Positions 35,877 to 45,379 of a DNA stretch of 60,371 bases are shown here, one piece after another. The stretch covers positions 1 through 60,371 of the forward strand of contig CABZEW010000009.1 of the NCBI GenBank assembly GCA_902524845.1, in the 5' to 3' direction. Each line of letters opens with the position of its first letter. Position 1 is the first letter of the stretch. Below the pieces are notes generated by a model that ran no database searches, had not been told where the DNA came from, and saw nothing but the letters and a program-made list of their open reading frames with translations. The stretch comes from an uncultured Alphaproteobacteria bacterium (GTDB taxonomy: Bacteria; Pseudomonadota; Alphaproteobacteria; Rhodobacterales; Rhodobacteraceae). A program made the translations under genes and the position numbers.

Positions 35877-37358
35877 ATGGGCAGATTAGAAAATTTTAAA
35901 ATGTTAATTGATGGGGAATGGGTATTTTCTTCTGACAACAAAACCTTCAAAAGCTCAAACCCTACGACAGGAGAAAATTGGTGCACTGTACCAGAGGCAT
36001 CAGCAGCAGACGTCAATAAAGCAGTAGACTCAGCTTATAAGGCATTTGCAGAGGGGCCTTGGTCCAAAATGACGCCGACCGAAAGAGGAGAACATCTTCG
36101 AAAACTAGCCGACATATTAGCAAGTAAATCCGAGGAATTAGGGAAGATTGAAACCATAGATACCGGAAAGATGTTAAAGGAAACTAAATGGCAAGCAAAA
36201 TATATCTCACAATTCTTTAACTTTTTTGCTGGATGCGCAGACAAAGTTTCCGGTCAAACATTACCAATAGATAAACCGGATCTATTTGTGTTCACAAATA
36301 GAGAGCCTTTAGGCGTAGTAGCGGCAATTGTTCCATGGAATTCACAATTATTTCTCGTTGCAGTAAAAATCGGTCCCGCATTAGCTGCTGGAAACACAAT
36401 CGTTTTAAAGGCTTCGGAGCACGCATCAGCAGCTATGCTTGCTTTTGGTAAATGTGTTGAGGAAGCAGGCATACCTCCCGGAGTAGTGAATATAATAACT
36501 GGTCACGGAGATCCCTGTGGAAAAGCTTTAACAAGCCATCCTAAGATTGCTAGAATATCTTTTACTGGAGGACCAGCATCGGCACGGCACATAATAAAAA
36601 ATTCTGCTGAAAATTTTGCAGAAGTTTCTCTTGAATTAGGAGGAAAGTCACCGTTTATTGTTTTCGATGATGCGGATATTGAGAATGCAGTTAATTGCTC
36701 TATAGCCGGAATTTTTGGCGCAACAGGCCAAAGCTGCGTTGCTGGGTCAAGACTATACTTGCAAGAAAATATAGCAGACGAGTTTTTGAGTTTAATTGTT
36801 GAACGAGCAAAAGAAATTAAAATTGGTGACCCCTTACTTGATGAAACTCAAATGGGTCCTCTTTGTACCAAAGGGCAACTCGAAAATATAAAAACCGAAC
36901 TTTCTTTTGCTGTAGAAGAGGGCGCAACTTTACTTTGCGGAGGTAAATCACCGGAAGGTCTAGGCGAGCTATTTTTTGAACCTACAATTGTGTCATGCCC
37001 AAGTCAAAAGCTCAAAATAGTAGACACAGAATTATTTGGGCCCGTATTGTCCGTTATAAAATTTAAAACAGAGGAGGAGGTGATATCTCTTGCTAACGAT
37101 ACCAAACATGGCTTGGCAGCAGGTATTTTCTCAAAAAGTAATTCTAGATGTCTAAGATTAAGCAAAGCAGTTCATGCTGGGATAGTTTGGGTTAATACAT
37201 ATAGAGTGGTTTCTCCAATCGCAGAGTTTGGTGGTTTTAAGAATTCGGGGTACGGTAGGGAAAGTGGCTTTCAAGCTATTTACGACTACACTCGCCCTAA
37301 AACCATTTGGATGAATATGTCGGATGAGCCGGCCGCCAATCCATTTGTCATGAAATGA
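35877..37358 (+). CDS. Aldehyde dehydrogenase, possibly trimethylaminobutyraldehyde or betaine aldehyde dehydrogenase
   Basis: A 493-residue aldehyde dehydrogenase with PWNSQLFL near 143, FTGGPASAR near 224, ELGGKSPFI near 246 (general base Glu) and GQSCVAGSRLY near 281 (nucleophile Cys). It resembles the betaine-type branch. It heads the plus-strand operon of carnitine genes, so 4-trimethylaminobutyraldehyde to gamma-butyrobetaine is a reasonable guess, with betaine aldehyde an alternative. The ATG at 35877 is chosen; an earlier in-frame TTG at 35841 is less likely. The divergent RidA gene shares the upstream promoter region. Confidence 0.8.
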   Translation: MGRLENFKMLIDGEWVFSSDNKTFKSSNPTTGENWCTVPEASAADVNKAVDSAYKAFAEGPWSKMTPTERGEHLRKLADILASKSEELGKIETIDTGKMLKETKWQAKYISQFFNFFAGCADKVSGQTLPIDKPDLFVFTNREPLGVVAAIVPWNSQLFLVAVKIGPALAAGNTIVLKASEHASAAMLAFGKCVEEAGIPPGVVNIITGHGDPCGKALTSHPKIARISFTGGPASARHIIKNSAENFAEVSLELGGKSPFIVFDDADIENAVNCSIAGIFGATGQSCVAGSRLYLQENIADEFLSLIVERAKEIKIGDPLLDETQMGPLCTKGQLENIKTELSFAVEEGATLLCGGKSPEGLGELFFEPTIVSCPSQKLKIVDTELFGPVLSVIKFKTEEEVISLANDTKHGLAAGIFSKSNSRCLRLSKAVHAGIVWVNTYRVVSPIAEFGGFKNSGYGRESGFQAIYDYTRPKTIWMNMSDEPAANPFVMK

Positions 37359-37390
37359 AGCATTAAAAATTATCAAGGGGGATAAAGTGC

Positions 37391-38428
37391 ATGAAATTTG
37401 ATTTAGCAATAAATCTGGAACGAGCAGATAAATCTTTGTCAATGAAGGACGTAAAGAATCATACACTTGACATGGTGCAAATGGCTGATGACAGCGGTTT
37501 TAATATTATATGGGCTGCTGAGCATCACGCATTAGAAATGACAATTGCTCCAAACCCTTTTCAAATAATAACATGGTGGGCGGAAAATACAAATAGTGTA
37601 AGGCTTGGTACAGCAGTAGCAGCTGCAGCTTATTGGCACCCAATAAAATTGGCGGGAGAAGCAGCTTTTACCGACTTAATTACGGAAGGTCGTCTAGAAT
37701 TTGGAATAGGCTCAGGTGCATACCAAAGAGAATTTGACAGAATGCATCCAGGGCTAAAGCAATCTGATGCATGGAGATACATGCAGGAGAGCCTTCCTGC
37801 GGTCAAAAAACTTTGGGAAGGCGATTATGAGCATAGTGGGGAATTTTGGTCTTTTCCATTATCCACATCCGTTCCTAAGCCTGTCCAAAAAGGTGGGCCT
37901 CCAGTATGGGTAGCTGCTAGAGCACCGATAACCTATGATTACGCGATAAAAAATCATTGCAATATAATGTCTTGGCCTTTCACTAGACCATTTGCAGAAG
38001 CAGAACTTTATAAGCAACGGCTTGATGATGCCTTGGAAAGTGCATCCAATGGGTTTAAACCTATTTTTGCCATGATGAGGCATGCTGCTGTATATAGAAA
38101 CAAAGAAGAGGCAAGTGTCTACATAAAAGCAATTCAACGCATATTAGGTCAGTTTGAAAATCTATATAGAAATTTGGGCGACGTAAAAGACGGCTTCCCT
38201 AAGGAAATAGCTTTAAAGGAACTAGAGAATAGACAGGAATACGATCCAAACATGCTGGAAGAAAATCTAATGTTTGGAACCCCTGATGAGGTTATAAAAA
38301 AATTAAAACTTTACCAAGATCTCGGAGTTGATAATTTTATCTATTACGCATCCATGGGACTGGACCACGATTCACAGAAAAGATCGCTAAAGTTATTTTG
38401 TGAAGAGGTTCTTCCTGCTTTTCAATAA
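37391..38428 (+). CDS. LLM-class flavin-dependent oxidoreductase
   Basis: A 345-residue luciferase-like flavoprotein (bacterial luciferase fold). AEHHALEMTIAPNP near 42, RLGTAVAAAAYWHPIKLAGEA near 77, and GRLEFGIGSGAYQREFDRMHP near 100 are the flavin-binding pattern. GGPPVWVAARAP near 170 and GTPDEVIKKLKLY near 295 are also typical. It uses reduced flavin and oxygen, and the substrate is unknown. GGGGGA lies about 9 bases before the ATG. It sits second in the carnitine operon, 32 bases after the aldehyde dehydrogenase and 9 bases before the CaiD-like gene, so it probably oxidises or demethylates a carnitine-type compound or a precursor. Confidence 0.82.
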   Translation: MKFDLAINLERADKSLSMKDVKNHTLDMVQMADDSGFNIIWAAEHHALEMTIAPNPFQIITWWAENTNSVRLGTAVAAAAYWHPIKLAGEAAFTDLITEGRLEFGIGSGAYQREFDRMHPGLKQSDAWRYMQESLPAVKKLWEGDYEHSGEFWSFPLSTSVPKPVQKGGPPVWVAARAPITYDYAIKNHCNIMSWPFTRPFAEAELYKQRLDDALESASNGFKPIFAMMRHAAVYRNKEEASVYIKAIQRILGQFENLYRNLGDVKDGFPKEIALKELENRQEYDPNMLEENLMFGTPDEVIKKLKLYQDLGVDNFIYYASMGLDHDSQKRSLKLFCEEVLPAFQ

Positions 38429-38437
38429 GGACAAAAA

Positions 38438-39241
38438 ATGACGAGTGAGCTTGAGGTAGAAATTAAAGAAAGAATATTAGAAATTAAAATTAATAAACCA
38501 AAAGTAAACGCTATAGACCTAAAACTAAGTCAAGATTTAGGAAAAGCTTTTGCAGAGTTACGAGACAACCCTGACTTGAGAGTTGGTATAATTACTGGAG
38601 AAGGAGATAAGATTTTTTCGGCTGGGTGGGACCTCAAAGCCGTTAATTCTGGAGAAATGGAATTAGACAATTGGTGGGAAAAAGCAGATTACGGTGATGG
38701 AGGGTTTGCTGGGTTAACGGAAAACTGGAATTTAAATAAACCAGTAATTTGCGCTCTTAATGGTCATGCAATTGGAGGCGGTTTTGAATTAGCGATGTCG
38801 TGCGATTTAATAATAGCAGCAGAGCATGTAGAATTTGGGCTTCCTGAAATGCCGCTTGGGATCGTTCCCGATGCCGGCGCATTACAAAGATTGCCAAGAA
38901 GAATCCCCTACAATATCGCTATGGAAATGCTTTTCCTAGGCCGTAGAATGTCAGCTCAAGAGGCAAAAAGCTATGGACTAGTAAATAAAGTAGTTAATAA
39001 AACTTCACTTCTAGAGACCGCGCGCGAGTGGGCTGATAAGATGTCACAAACAGCTCCACTGGCAATGCAAAGTGTAAAGGAAGTCTTGCGAGCAATAGAA
39101 TGCTTGCCTTTGAAGAACGCTTTTTCTGAAATGAGATCGGGAAATTTAGAAACGTATTCAAACATGCTTAAGTCTGATGATGCAGCAGAGGGCGTGGCTG
39201 CATTTGTTGAAAAAAGAGACCCAAATTTTAAGGGAAAATAA
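38438..39241 (+). CDS. caiD: CaiD-like carnitinyl-CoA dehydratase (crotonobetainyl-CoA hydratase)
   Basis: A 267-residue crotonase close to CaiD, which hydrates crotonobetainyl-CoA to carnitinyl-CoA. SAGWDLKAVN (about 61-70) is the oxyanion-hole strand. GGFAGLTENWNLNKPVICALNG (about 88-109) is very like CaiD, and Glu117 and Glu137 match the two catalytic Glu residues with the correct 20-residue spacing. Length is normal. AAGGAC precedes the ATG directly after the LLM gene. The neighbouring carnitine dehydrogenase and BKACE support the carnitine role, but other beta-hydroxyacyl-CoA substrates are possible. Confidence 0.78.
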   Translation: MTSELEVEIKERILEIKINKPKVNAIDLKLSQDLGKAFAELRDNPDLRVGIITGEGDKIFSAGWDLKAVNSGEMELDNWWEKADYGDGGFAGLTENWNLNKPVICALNGHAIGGGFELAMSCDLIIAAEHVEFGLPEMPLGIVPDAGALQRLPRRIPYNIAMEMLFLGRRMSAQEAKSYGLVNKVVNKTSLLETAREWADKMSQTAPLAMQSVKEVLRAIECLPLKNAFSEMRSGNLETYSNMLKSDDAAEGVAAFVEKRDPNFKGK

Positions 39242-39242
39242 T

Positions 39243-40190
39243 TTGAAAAATTTAAATAAGGTCTCAACAGTAGCCAGCATTGGAGGTGGCCCTATAGGCG
39301 CCGGGTGGGCAGCTCACTTCTTAGCTAAAGGTCTAAATGTAAAGTGTTATCTTCATTCTGAAGATGAGATTGATGATTACAAATCCTTGATTAAAACAGC
39401 TTGGGAAACATTAGAAAAGTTAGGAATTAATAAAAATGCATCGATAGAAAATATGCATATTTATACTGACCTGAAAGATAGTTTAACAGACGTTGATTTT
39501 GTGCAAGAAAGTATCCCAGAGATATTGGAGATAAAGCAAGAGTTTTATTCTAAAATTGATTTGTTTTTAAGACCTGATGTTATAATAGCATCGTCAACAT
39601 CTGGATTGTTAATCTCAGAGATTGTAAAAAACTGTGATACAAGAGATAGAGCAATTGTTGGACATCCCTTCAATCCACCCTACCTCCTGCCGTTGGTAGA
39701 AGTTGTGGCTAGTAACTATACGGACAAAGTCATTGTTGATCAGGCTGTTAATTTTTACAGGGAATTTGACAAGGTCCCAATTTTACTTAAAAAAGAAATT
39801 CCAGGTTTTATTGCAACGCGTTTACAGGAAGCATTGTGGCGAGAGGCATTGCATATGGTTGCAAATGAAGAAGCAACCCCTGAGCAAATTGATCTTGCAC
39901 TTATTAATGGGCCAGCCCCCAGAATGGCTTATCAAGGTCAATGCATGGCATTTCACGTAGCTTGTGGCGAAGGGGGTATGTCAACAAATTTGGACCAGTT
40001 TGGTCCTGCCTTAAAATTACCATGGACTAGACTTAAGGCCCCGGAATTAACACAAGATTTACGAGATAAAATGGTCAATGGTTGTAAAGAAATGTCTAAG
40101 GGTAAGCACTTTCTAGAAATGGCTAAAGAAAGAGATAATGCCATTGCAGCAATTTTAAGTGCATTAAAAAATAACCATCCGAATAATTAG
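39243..40190 (+). CDS. cdhA: L-carnitine 3-dehydrogenase (3-hydroxyacyl-CoA dehydrogenase family)
   Basis: A 315-residue NAD-dependent dehydrogenase of the 3-hydroxyacyl-CoA dehydrogenase superfamily in the short form used for L-carnitine, giving 3-dehydrocarnitine. SIGGGPIGAGWAAHF near 12-26 is the NAD fold. ESIPEILEIKQEFY near 96 and GHPFNPPYLLPLVEV near 140 hold the catalytic and substrate segments. I chose the TTG at 39243 (one base after the CaiD stop, with AAGGGAAA upstream). An upstream in-frame ATG would lie inside caiD and would add an atypical tail. The BKACE gene follows after 9 bases, exactly as expected for carnitine breakdown. Confidence 0.82.
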   Translation: MKNLNKVSTVASIGGGPIGAGWAAHFLAKGLNVKCYLHSEDEIDDYKSLIKTAWETLEKLGINKNASIENMHIYTDLKDSLTDVDFVQESIPEILEIKQEFYSKIDLFLRPDVIIASSTSGLLISEIVKNCDTRDRAIVGHPFNPPYLLPLVEVVASNYTDKVIVDQAVNFYREFDKVPILLKKEIPGFIATRLQEALWREALHMVANEEATPEQIDLALINGPAPRMAYQGQCMAFHVACGEGGMSTNLDQFGPALKLPWTRLKAPELTQDLRDKMVNGCKEMSKGKHFLEMAKERDNAIAAILSALKNNHPNN

Positions 40191-40199
40191 GAGGCAATC

Positions 40200-41087
40200 A
40201 TGAACTTTGAAGTTATAGTGACATGCGCGATAACAGGCGCAGGTGAAACTGTTGATAAAAGCCCTCATGTTCCGGTAACTCCAAAAGAGGTAGCAGAGGC
40301 TGCCATCGAAGCGGCTAATGCAGGTGCATCAGCTGCTCATATTCATGTAAGAGATCCTGAAACAGGCAAAGGTTCCCGAGATGTGAGCTTATTTAAAGAG
40401 GCGGTCGATAGAATAAGAGATGATAAAACGGACGTAGTTCTAAACCTCACAGCAGGTATGGGAGGTGATTGGGTACCTGATGAAACTGATTTTTCAATGC
40501 CAGGCGCTGGTACTGATATGATAGGACCTGACGAAAGACTTGCTCATATAGAAATATGTAAACCAGAAATTTGTTCTCTGGATTGCGGAACTTTAAATTT
40601 TGGTGTTAACGACCATTCTATTTATATATCAACATTACCCATTCTAAGAAGAATGGCTGAATTAACTAAATCCTGGGGAGTAAAACCAGAATTAGAAGTT
40701 TTTGATTTAGGCCATATCAGATTAGCGAAACAGTTAATTGAGGAGGGTTTAATCAAGGAACCTCCCATGTTTCAAATTTGCTTAGGAATACCCTGGGGTG
40801 CCGACCAAAGTGTTGACACCATGAAGGTTATGAAAGATCACTTGCCATCAAACGCAACCTGGTCTGGATTTGGCATTTCGAGGATGCAGGTTCCGATGGC
40901 TGCTGCTGCAGTCGCGATGGGTGGGAATGTTCGGGTCGGTCTAGAAGATAACTTGTATCTATCAAAAGGCGTTCTCGCCACTAACGGCCAATTGGTTGAA
41001 AAAATTATAAAAATAATTAACCTTATGGGAGGTAGAGTTCTTACACCAGATGAAACAAGAAAAAAACTTTCATTAATAAAAAATTGA
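40200..41087 (+). CDS. cdhC: BKACE: 3-dehydrocarnitine cleavage enzyme (CdhC-like)
   Basis: A 295-residue BKACE (DUF849) enzyme. The N-terminus [24 protein letters not shown] and [15 protein letters not shown] (metal His pair near 47-49) are the signature of the carnitine branch. [10 protein letters not shown] near 80 is also typical. It condenses 3-dehydrocarnitine with acetyl-CoA to give acetoacetate and betainyl-CoA. AGGAGG sits 6 bases before the ATG, the best ribosome-binding site of the operon. Its position after carnitine dehydrogenase makes this role likely. No dedicated betainyl-CoA thioesterase (CdhB) is present. Confidence 0.82.
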   Translation: MNFEVIVTCAITGAGETVDKSPHVPVTPKEVAEAAIEAANAGASAAHIHVRDPETGKGSRDVSLFKEAVDRIRDDKTDVVLNLTAGMGGDWVPDETDFSMPGAGTDMIGPDERLAHIEICKPEICSLDCGTLNFGVNDHSIYISTLPILRRMAELTKSWGVKPELEVFDLGHIRLAKQLIEEGLIKEPPMFQICLGIPWGADQSVDTMKVMKDHLPSNATWSGFGISRMQVPMAAAAVAMGGNVRVGLEDNLYLSKGVLATNGQLVEKIIKIINLMGGRVLTPDETRKKLSLIKN

Positions 41088-41102
41088 TAATTGAGAAAAA
41101 CT

Positions 41103-42260
41103 ATGTATGACACTTCAAACGATTCAAAGATGCTTTTAGACACTGTTAAAAAATTTATGACGGATGAAATCTACCCACACGAAGATCGCGTTGATAAGCT
41201 TGGGTACGTCCCAGATGAAATTAGTAAACAAATAGAAGAAAAATCAAAAGAGGCTGGTCTCTTTGCCGCTAATTTACCAGAGAAATACGGTGGAGGAGGA
41301 TTAGATTATTCTTCAATGATGGTTGTTGAAAGAGAATATGGGAAAGCTTCTCATGCTTTGCATTCATGGATAGCACGCCCAACAGAAATACTTCTTGCTT
41401 GCAACGAAAATCAAATGGAAGAATATCTTTTCCCATGTGTTAAGGGCGATAAACGAGAGTTATTTGCATTAACAGAACCTGATGCTGGGTCAGACATAAT
41501 GAGCATGAAGTCAAATGCAAAAAAGGATGGTGCTGACTGGATCTTAAATGGTTCAAAACATTTTATTTCTGGACCGTGCATTCCAGATTTTGCGATTGTT
41601 TTTGCTGCTACTGGAGAAGATGAAACACCACGTGGAAAAAGAAAAAGAATTACAGCTTTTCTTGTCGATGTTGGAATTCCGGGGTTTGACATCCAAGAAG
41701 GCACTAAATGCATTAGCTATAGGGGCTATAAAAACTACCAATTGAGCTTCAATGACGTCAGGCTTTCTGATGATAAGATTTTAGGCAGTGAAGGAAATGG
41801 TCTTTCATTATCTGGGAAGTGGCTTGGCATGGGCCGTATATGGGTTGGAGCAACTTGTTGTGGAAAGGCAGAGCGAATACTTGATTTAGCTTTAGATTGG
41901 GCTGCTCAAAGAAAACAGTTTGGAAAGCCAATAGGAACTTTTCAAGCAACAGGATTTAAACTAGCAGACATGAAAATGAACTTAAGAGCCGCAGATCTTT
42001 TAGTAAAAGACGCTGTAGATAGGGCTTTGTCAGGAACGATGACAGATGAAGATGCCGCTATTGTTAAAATTTTCTGTTCAGAAATGCTTAACAAAGTAGC
42101 CGATGATACTGTGCAAATTTTTGGAGGAATGGGTTTAATGGAAGAGATGCCTATTGAAAGACTATGGCGAGACTCTAGATTAGAAAGAATTTGGGATGGC
42201 ACTTCAGAAATACAAAGACACATCGTTACTCGCTCAATGCTTAGACCTCTTGGGGCATGA
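41103..42260 (+). CDS. Acyl-CoA dehydrogenase, probably gamma-butyrobetainyl-CoA dehydrogenase
   Basis: A 385-residue flavin acyl-CoA dehydrogenase. FALTEPDAGSD near 120 and FISG.. near 150 are FAD-binding parts, AQRKQFGKPIGTFQATGF near 275 is the adenine-binding helix, and RIWDGTSEIQRHI near 368 is the C-terminal catalytic segment with Asp where many homologues have Glu. In an operon with a CaiD-like hydratase it most likely oxidises gamma-butyrobetainyl-CoA to crotonobetainyl-CoA. I chose the ATG at 41103; an upstream TTG has no better site. Its TGA overlaps the next gene's start as ATGA, so the CoA ligase is coupled to it. Confidence 0.8.
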   Translation: MYDTSNDSKMLLDTVKKFMTDEIYPHEDRVDKLGYVPDEISKQIEEKSKEAGLFAANLPEKYGGGGLDYSSMMVVEREYGKASHALHSWIARPTEILLACNENQMEEYLFPCVKGDKRELFALTEPDAGSDIMSMKSNAKKDGADWILNGSKHFISGPCIPDFAIVFAATGEDETPRGKRKRITAFLVDVGIPGFDIQEGTKCISYRGYKNYQLSFNDVRLSDDKILGSEGNGLSLSGKWLGMGRIWVGATCCGKAERILDLALDWAAQRKQFGKPIGTFQATGFKLADMKMNLRAADLLVKDAVDRALSGTMTDEDAAIVKIFCSEMLNKVADDTVQIFGGMGLMEEMPIERLWRDSRLERIWDGTSEIQRHIVTRSMLRPLGA

Positions 42261-44329
42261 GTTCTAATTCTTTTAAAAGCATCGATCGTTTTTTTAAAGC
42301 AAAGTCAGTCGTTTTTATTGGTGGCAAAGATTTATTTGTTCCTATTAGAGAATTAAAAAGACGAGGTTTTAAAGGAAAAATTTTTGTTGTTAACCCTAAA
42401 AGATTGAAAATAGGTAGCTACAAATGCTTACGAAAAGTTTCAGACCTTCCATTGAGCCCAGATGCTGCCTTTATCGCCGTCCCTGCCTCCGAGGTTATTT
42501 CTACGGTTAGAGAACTAAAAGCAGTCAAGTGTAAAGGAATAGTATGTTATTCTGCGGGATTTAAAGAAACTGGAAAAACGGGTAAATATCTTGAAAATAT
42601 GCTTATTAAAGAATGTGGAGATATTCCGTTAATAGGACCTAATTGCTATGGCTTTATAAACTTTTCTGACAACGTCGCACTATGGCCATTTTCCCACAAA
42701 GGCACACGTTGCAAAAAAGGTATTGCCCTGATCACTCAGAGCGGAATGCTATCGTCAGACATTATAATGGCAACGAGGTCACTACCCATAATCTTTATGG
42801 TGTCTGCAGGAAATCAAGCTGTGACAAAAGTTGAAGACTTAATTTGCTATTTCAGCAAAAAGGCCGACGTATCCTGTATTGCTATTCACATCGAAGGAAT
42901 TTCTAATTTAACCAGATTTGTGGAGGCCGCAAAATTTTCGTTTTATGCGGACAAACCCATTATTGTTTATAAAACGGGCAGATCACAAATTGGGAAAAGA
43001 ATTGCTAAAAGTCATACAGGATCTCTGTCTGGAAATAATGAAGCGTATTCAGCACTTTTTAAACAATTGGCTATAACTGAAGTACATGACCCAATTCAGC
43101 TACTTGAAACAGCTAAATTATTCAGCATTTCAAGCCCTATAAAAACAAATAGAATTCTAGCCTTAACTTGTTCTGGCGGTGGAGCAGCAATGGTCGCGGA
43201 TAATGCTGAAAAACTAAAGCTTAGATTACCAAATTTTAATAAAAGCCAAAAAATATCGCTGGCAAAAGTGTTGCCAAAAATAGCAACAATCTCTAACCCG
43301 TTGGATTACACAACTCCTATATGGGGGATTTCAGAAAAAACAGGCCCAGTTTTCAAAAATGCACTAAAACAAAAATATTCAACTGCAATTTTGGTACAAG
43401 ATTTTCCTAACGCGCAAATCAACGATACGGAGAAACTTTATTTAAATGATACCAAAGCTTTTATAAACGAATGCAAATTAACTGGGCTTACTCCTATTAT
43501 CTGTTCAACTCTACCAGAAAATATAAATGAAGACATAGGCAGTAAAATTTTGAAGTTAGGCGGGGTCCCTATGCAAGGCATATTTAACTGTTTAAACGCA
43601 GTGAAGCACCTTGTAGATTATTACAATTTCAACAATGAGGATGAGCTTCAGAGTTTTAAATTAGTCCACTACAAAAATTTTAAATCTAAATTCAAAGATG
43701 AGTATGGAGGAAAGGCTCAAATTAAAGCTAAAGGGATAAAAGTTCCTATTAGAACCATTCTTGACGACCCAAAAAAGTTAGGAAATAAAAAAATTCAATT
43801 TCCAGTAGTATTAAAGTTTACTAGCACCACTATTTTACACAAAACAGAATTGGGTGCTGTTGAATTAAATATCAATAACGTTGAAGAACTAACTAAAAAA
43901 TATATCAAAATGAAAAAAACAGTAGGTTCAAAAGAATTAAAAAAAGGCTCTTTTTTTATTGAGGAAATGCTTCCAAAGCCGATCGCTGAATTGTTTTTAA
44001 GCATACGACAAGATAAAACATTTGGCGATATATTAGTGCTAGGTATGGGCGGATCCTTGACTGAAATATATAGGGATACAAAAACATTTATATTACCGAT
44101 ATCGAAAAACTATATGTTGAAAGAGGTAAAGAAAATGAATTTCTTTTATTTAATCAATGGATTTCGAAATAGAAGTAAAGTAAATTTAGATATGATGACA
44201 CATGAGATATTTAAGATAATCGAATTTCACCAAGAAGAAGGCAACCGGTGCCACTATATAGAAATTAATCCAGCTTTCGTTTATGAGGACGCAATGATTG
44301 CAACTGACTGCGTTTTAAGCACTGGATAA
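42257..44329 (+). CDS. ADP-forming acyl-CoA synthetase (ACD family, fused alpha and beta parts)
   Basis: A 690-residue single-chain ADP-forming acyl-CoA synthetase, a reversible enzyme that interconverts acyl-CoA, ADP and phosphate with acid, CoA and ATP. The order is a CoA-binding Rossmann domain (1 to about 140, with GGKDLFVPI and LIGPNCYGF), a succinyl-CoA ligase-like region with the phosphohistidine loop AKSHTGSLSG near 255, and an ATP-grasp domain (about 480-690, with EEMLPKPIAEL and GMGGSLTEIY). In this operon it could activate gamma-butyrobetaine, or conserve ATP from betainyl-CoA or carnitinyl-CoA in place of a thioesterase. Its stop is 6 bases from the proV stop. Confidence 0.82.
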   Translation: MSSNSFKSIDRFFKAKSVVFIGGKDLFVPIRELKRRGFKGKIFVVNPKRLKIGSYKCLRKVSDLPLSPDAAFIAVPASEVISTVRELKAVKCKGIVCYSAGFKETGKTGKYLENMLIKECGDIPLIGPNCYGFINFSDNVALWPFSHKGTRCKKGIALITQSGMLSSDIIMATRSLPIIFMVSAGNQAVTKVEDLICYFSKKADVSCIAIHIEGISNLTRFVEAAKFSFYADKPIIVYKTGRSQIGKRIAKSHTGSLSGNNEAYSALFKQLAITEVHDPIQLLETAKLFSISSPIKTNRILALTCSGGGAAMVADNAEKLKLRLPNFNKSQKISLAKVLPKIATISNPLDYTTPIWGISEKTGPVFKNALKQKYSTAILVQDFPNAQINDTEKLYLNDTKAFINECKLTGLTPIICSTLPENINEDIGSKILKLGGVPMQGIFNCLNAVKHLVDYYNFNNEDELQSFKLVHYKNFKSKFKDEYGGKAQIKAKGIKVPIRTILDDPKKLGNKKIQFPVVLKFTSTTILHKTELGAVELNINNVEELTKKYIKMKKTVGSKELKKGSFFIEEMLPKPIAELFLSIRQDKTFGDILVLGMGGSLTEIYRDTKTFILPISKNYMLKEVKKMNFFYLINGFRNRSKVNLDMMTHEIFKIIEFHQEEGNRCHYIEINPAFVYEDAMIATDCVLSTG

Positions 44330-44335
44330 CAAAAA

Positions 44336-45379
44336 CTACTTATATTTTTCTGATTTTTTTAGTGATTTTTCACGAAAAAGTGCAGAAATAGCTGCGTCAA
44401 GGGTAACTTTGCCAATTTTTTTACCCTTATCATCGACTACACTACATTCATTATTTTTTTCATTATTTAAAATTTTTAGAGCATCTTCAAGTGGGCATGA
44501 ACTATCTAGCGAAACTCCCTTACTGCTACCTTTTTGCATAATAGATCTAACTTCTATAACTTTTCCACGATTTATATCTTTTATAAAATCAGAAATATAG
44601 TTGTCAGCAGGTTTCATGATTATTTCTTGAGGATTACCTTTTTGAATAATTTTACCATCCCTCAAGATTGCAATATTGTCTCCTATTCGAAGGGCTTCGT
44701 CTAAATCATGAGTAATAAAAACGATTGTCTTATGAAGGTCTTTCTGAAGATCAAGAAGAATATTTTGCATATCAGTTCTAATCAGAGGATCTAGAGCAGA
44801 AAAAGCTTCATCCATCAATAATATAGGTGCATCAGTTGCTAATGCTCTTGCTAGCCCTACTCTCTGCTGCATGCCTCCAGATAATTGAGATGGGTATCTC
44901 TCCTCAAAGCCTGACAACCCTACACTTTCAATCCACTTGTGACTTTTTTCTTTAGCCACTCCCTCGTGTTGGCCTTGAATGGTTAATCCATACGCAACAT
45001 TTTGTGCTACAGTTCTATGAGGCAAAAGAGCAAATTTTTGAAATACCATCGAAGTTTTTTTTCGCCTAAATTCACGTAGCTGTAATTGCGACATAGCCAG
45101 AATATCTTCATCATCTACAGTGATCTCACCAGAAGTTGGCTCGATAAGACGATTAATGTGCCTTATTAAGGTTGACTTTCCTGAACCTGATAACCCCATA
45201 ATCACTTGTATCCTCTGCTCAGGGATATCTAAATTAATATCGTTTAAACCTAAAACGTGACCGTGATTGTCCAAAAGCTCCTGCTTTGATATTCCATTTT
45301 TGACTGGATCGATAAAAGATTCTCCCTTAGGACCAAAAATCTTATAGAGATTTTTTATTTTGAGCTTAGGTTTATTCAT
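44336..45379 (-). CDS. proV: Glycine betaine/proline ABC transporter ATP-binding protein
   Basis: A 347-residue ABC ATPase of the ProV type. Walker A is GLSGSGKST (about 58-66), the signature is LSGGMQQRVGLARAL (about 165-179), and Walker B is PILLMDEAFSALD. A C-terminal CBS-like regulatory part covers about residues 265-335. I chose the ATG at 45379, where GGGAAAGAG lies just upstream; it overlaps the permease end by 8 bases. Earlier in-frame Met codons would lie deeper in proW. It powers uptake of glycine betaine or related compatible solutes such as carnitine, and its operon converges with the carnitine operon. Confidence 0.92.
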   Translation of the reverse strand: MNKPKLKIKNLYKIFGPKGESFIDPVKNGISKQELLDNHGHVLGLNDINLDIPEQRIQVIMGLSGSGKSTLIRHINRLIEPTSGEITVDDEDILAMSQLQLREFRRKKTSMVFQKFALLPHRTVAQNVAYGLTIQGQHEGVAKEKSHKWIESVGLSGFEERYPSQLSGGMQQRVGLARALATDAPILLMDEAFSALDPLIRTDMQNILLDLQKDLHKTIVFITHDLDEALRIGDNIAILRDGKIIQKGNPQEIIMKPADNYISDFIKDINRGKVIEVRSIMQKGSSKGVSLDSSCPLEDALKILNNEKNNECSVVDDKGKKIGKVTLDAAISALFREKSLKKSEKYK

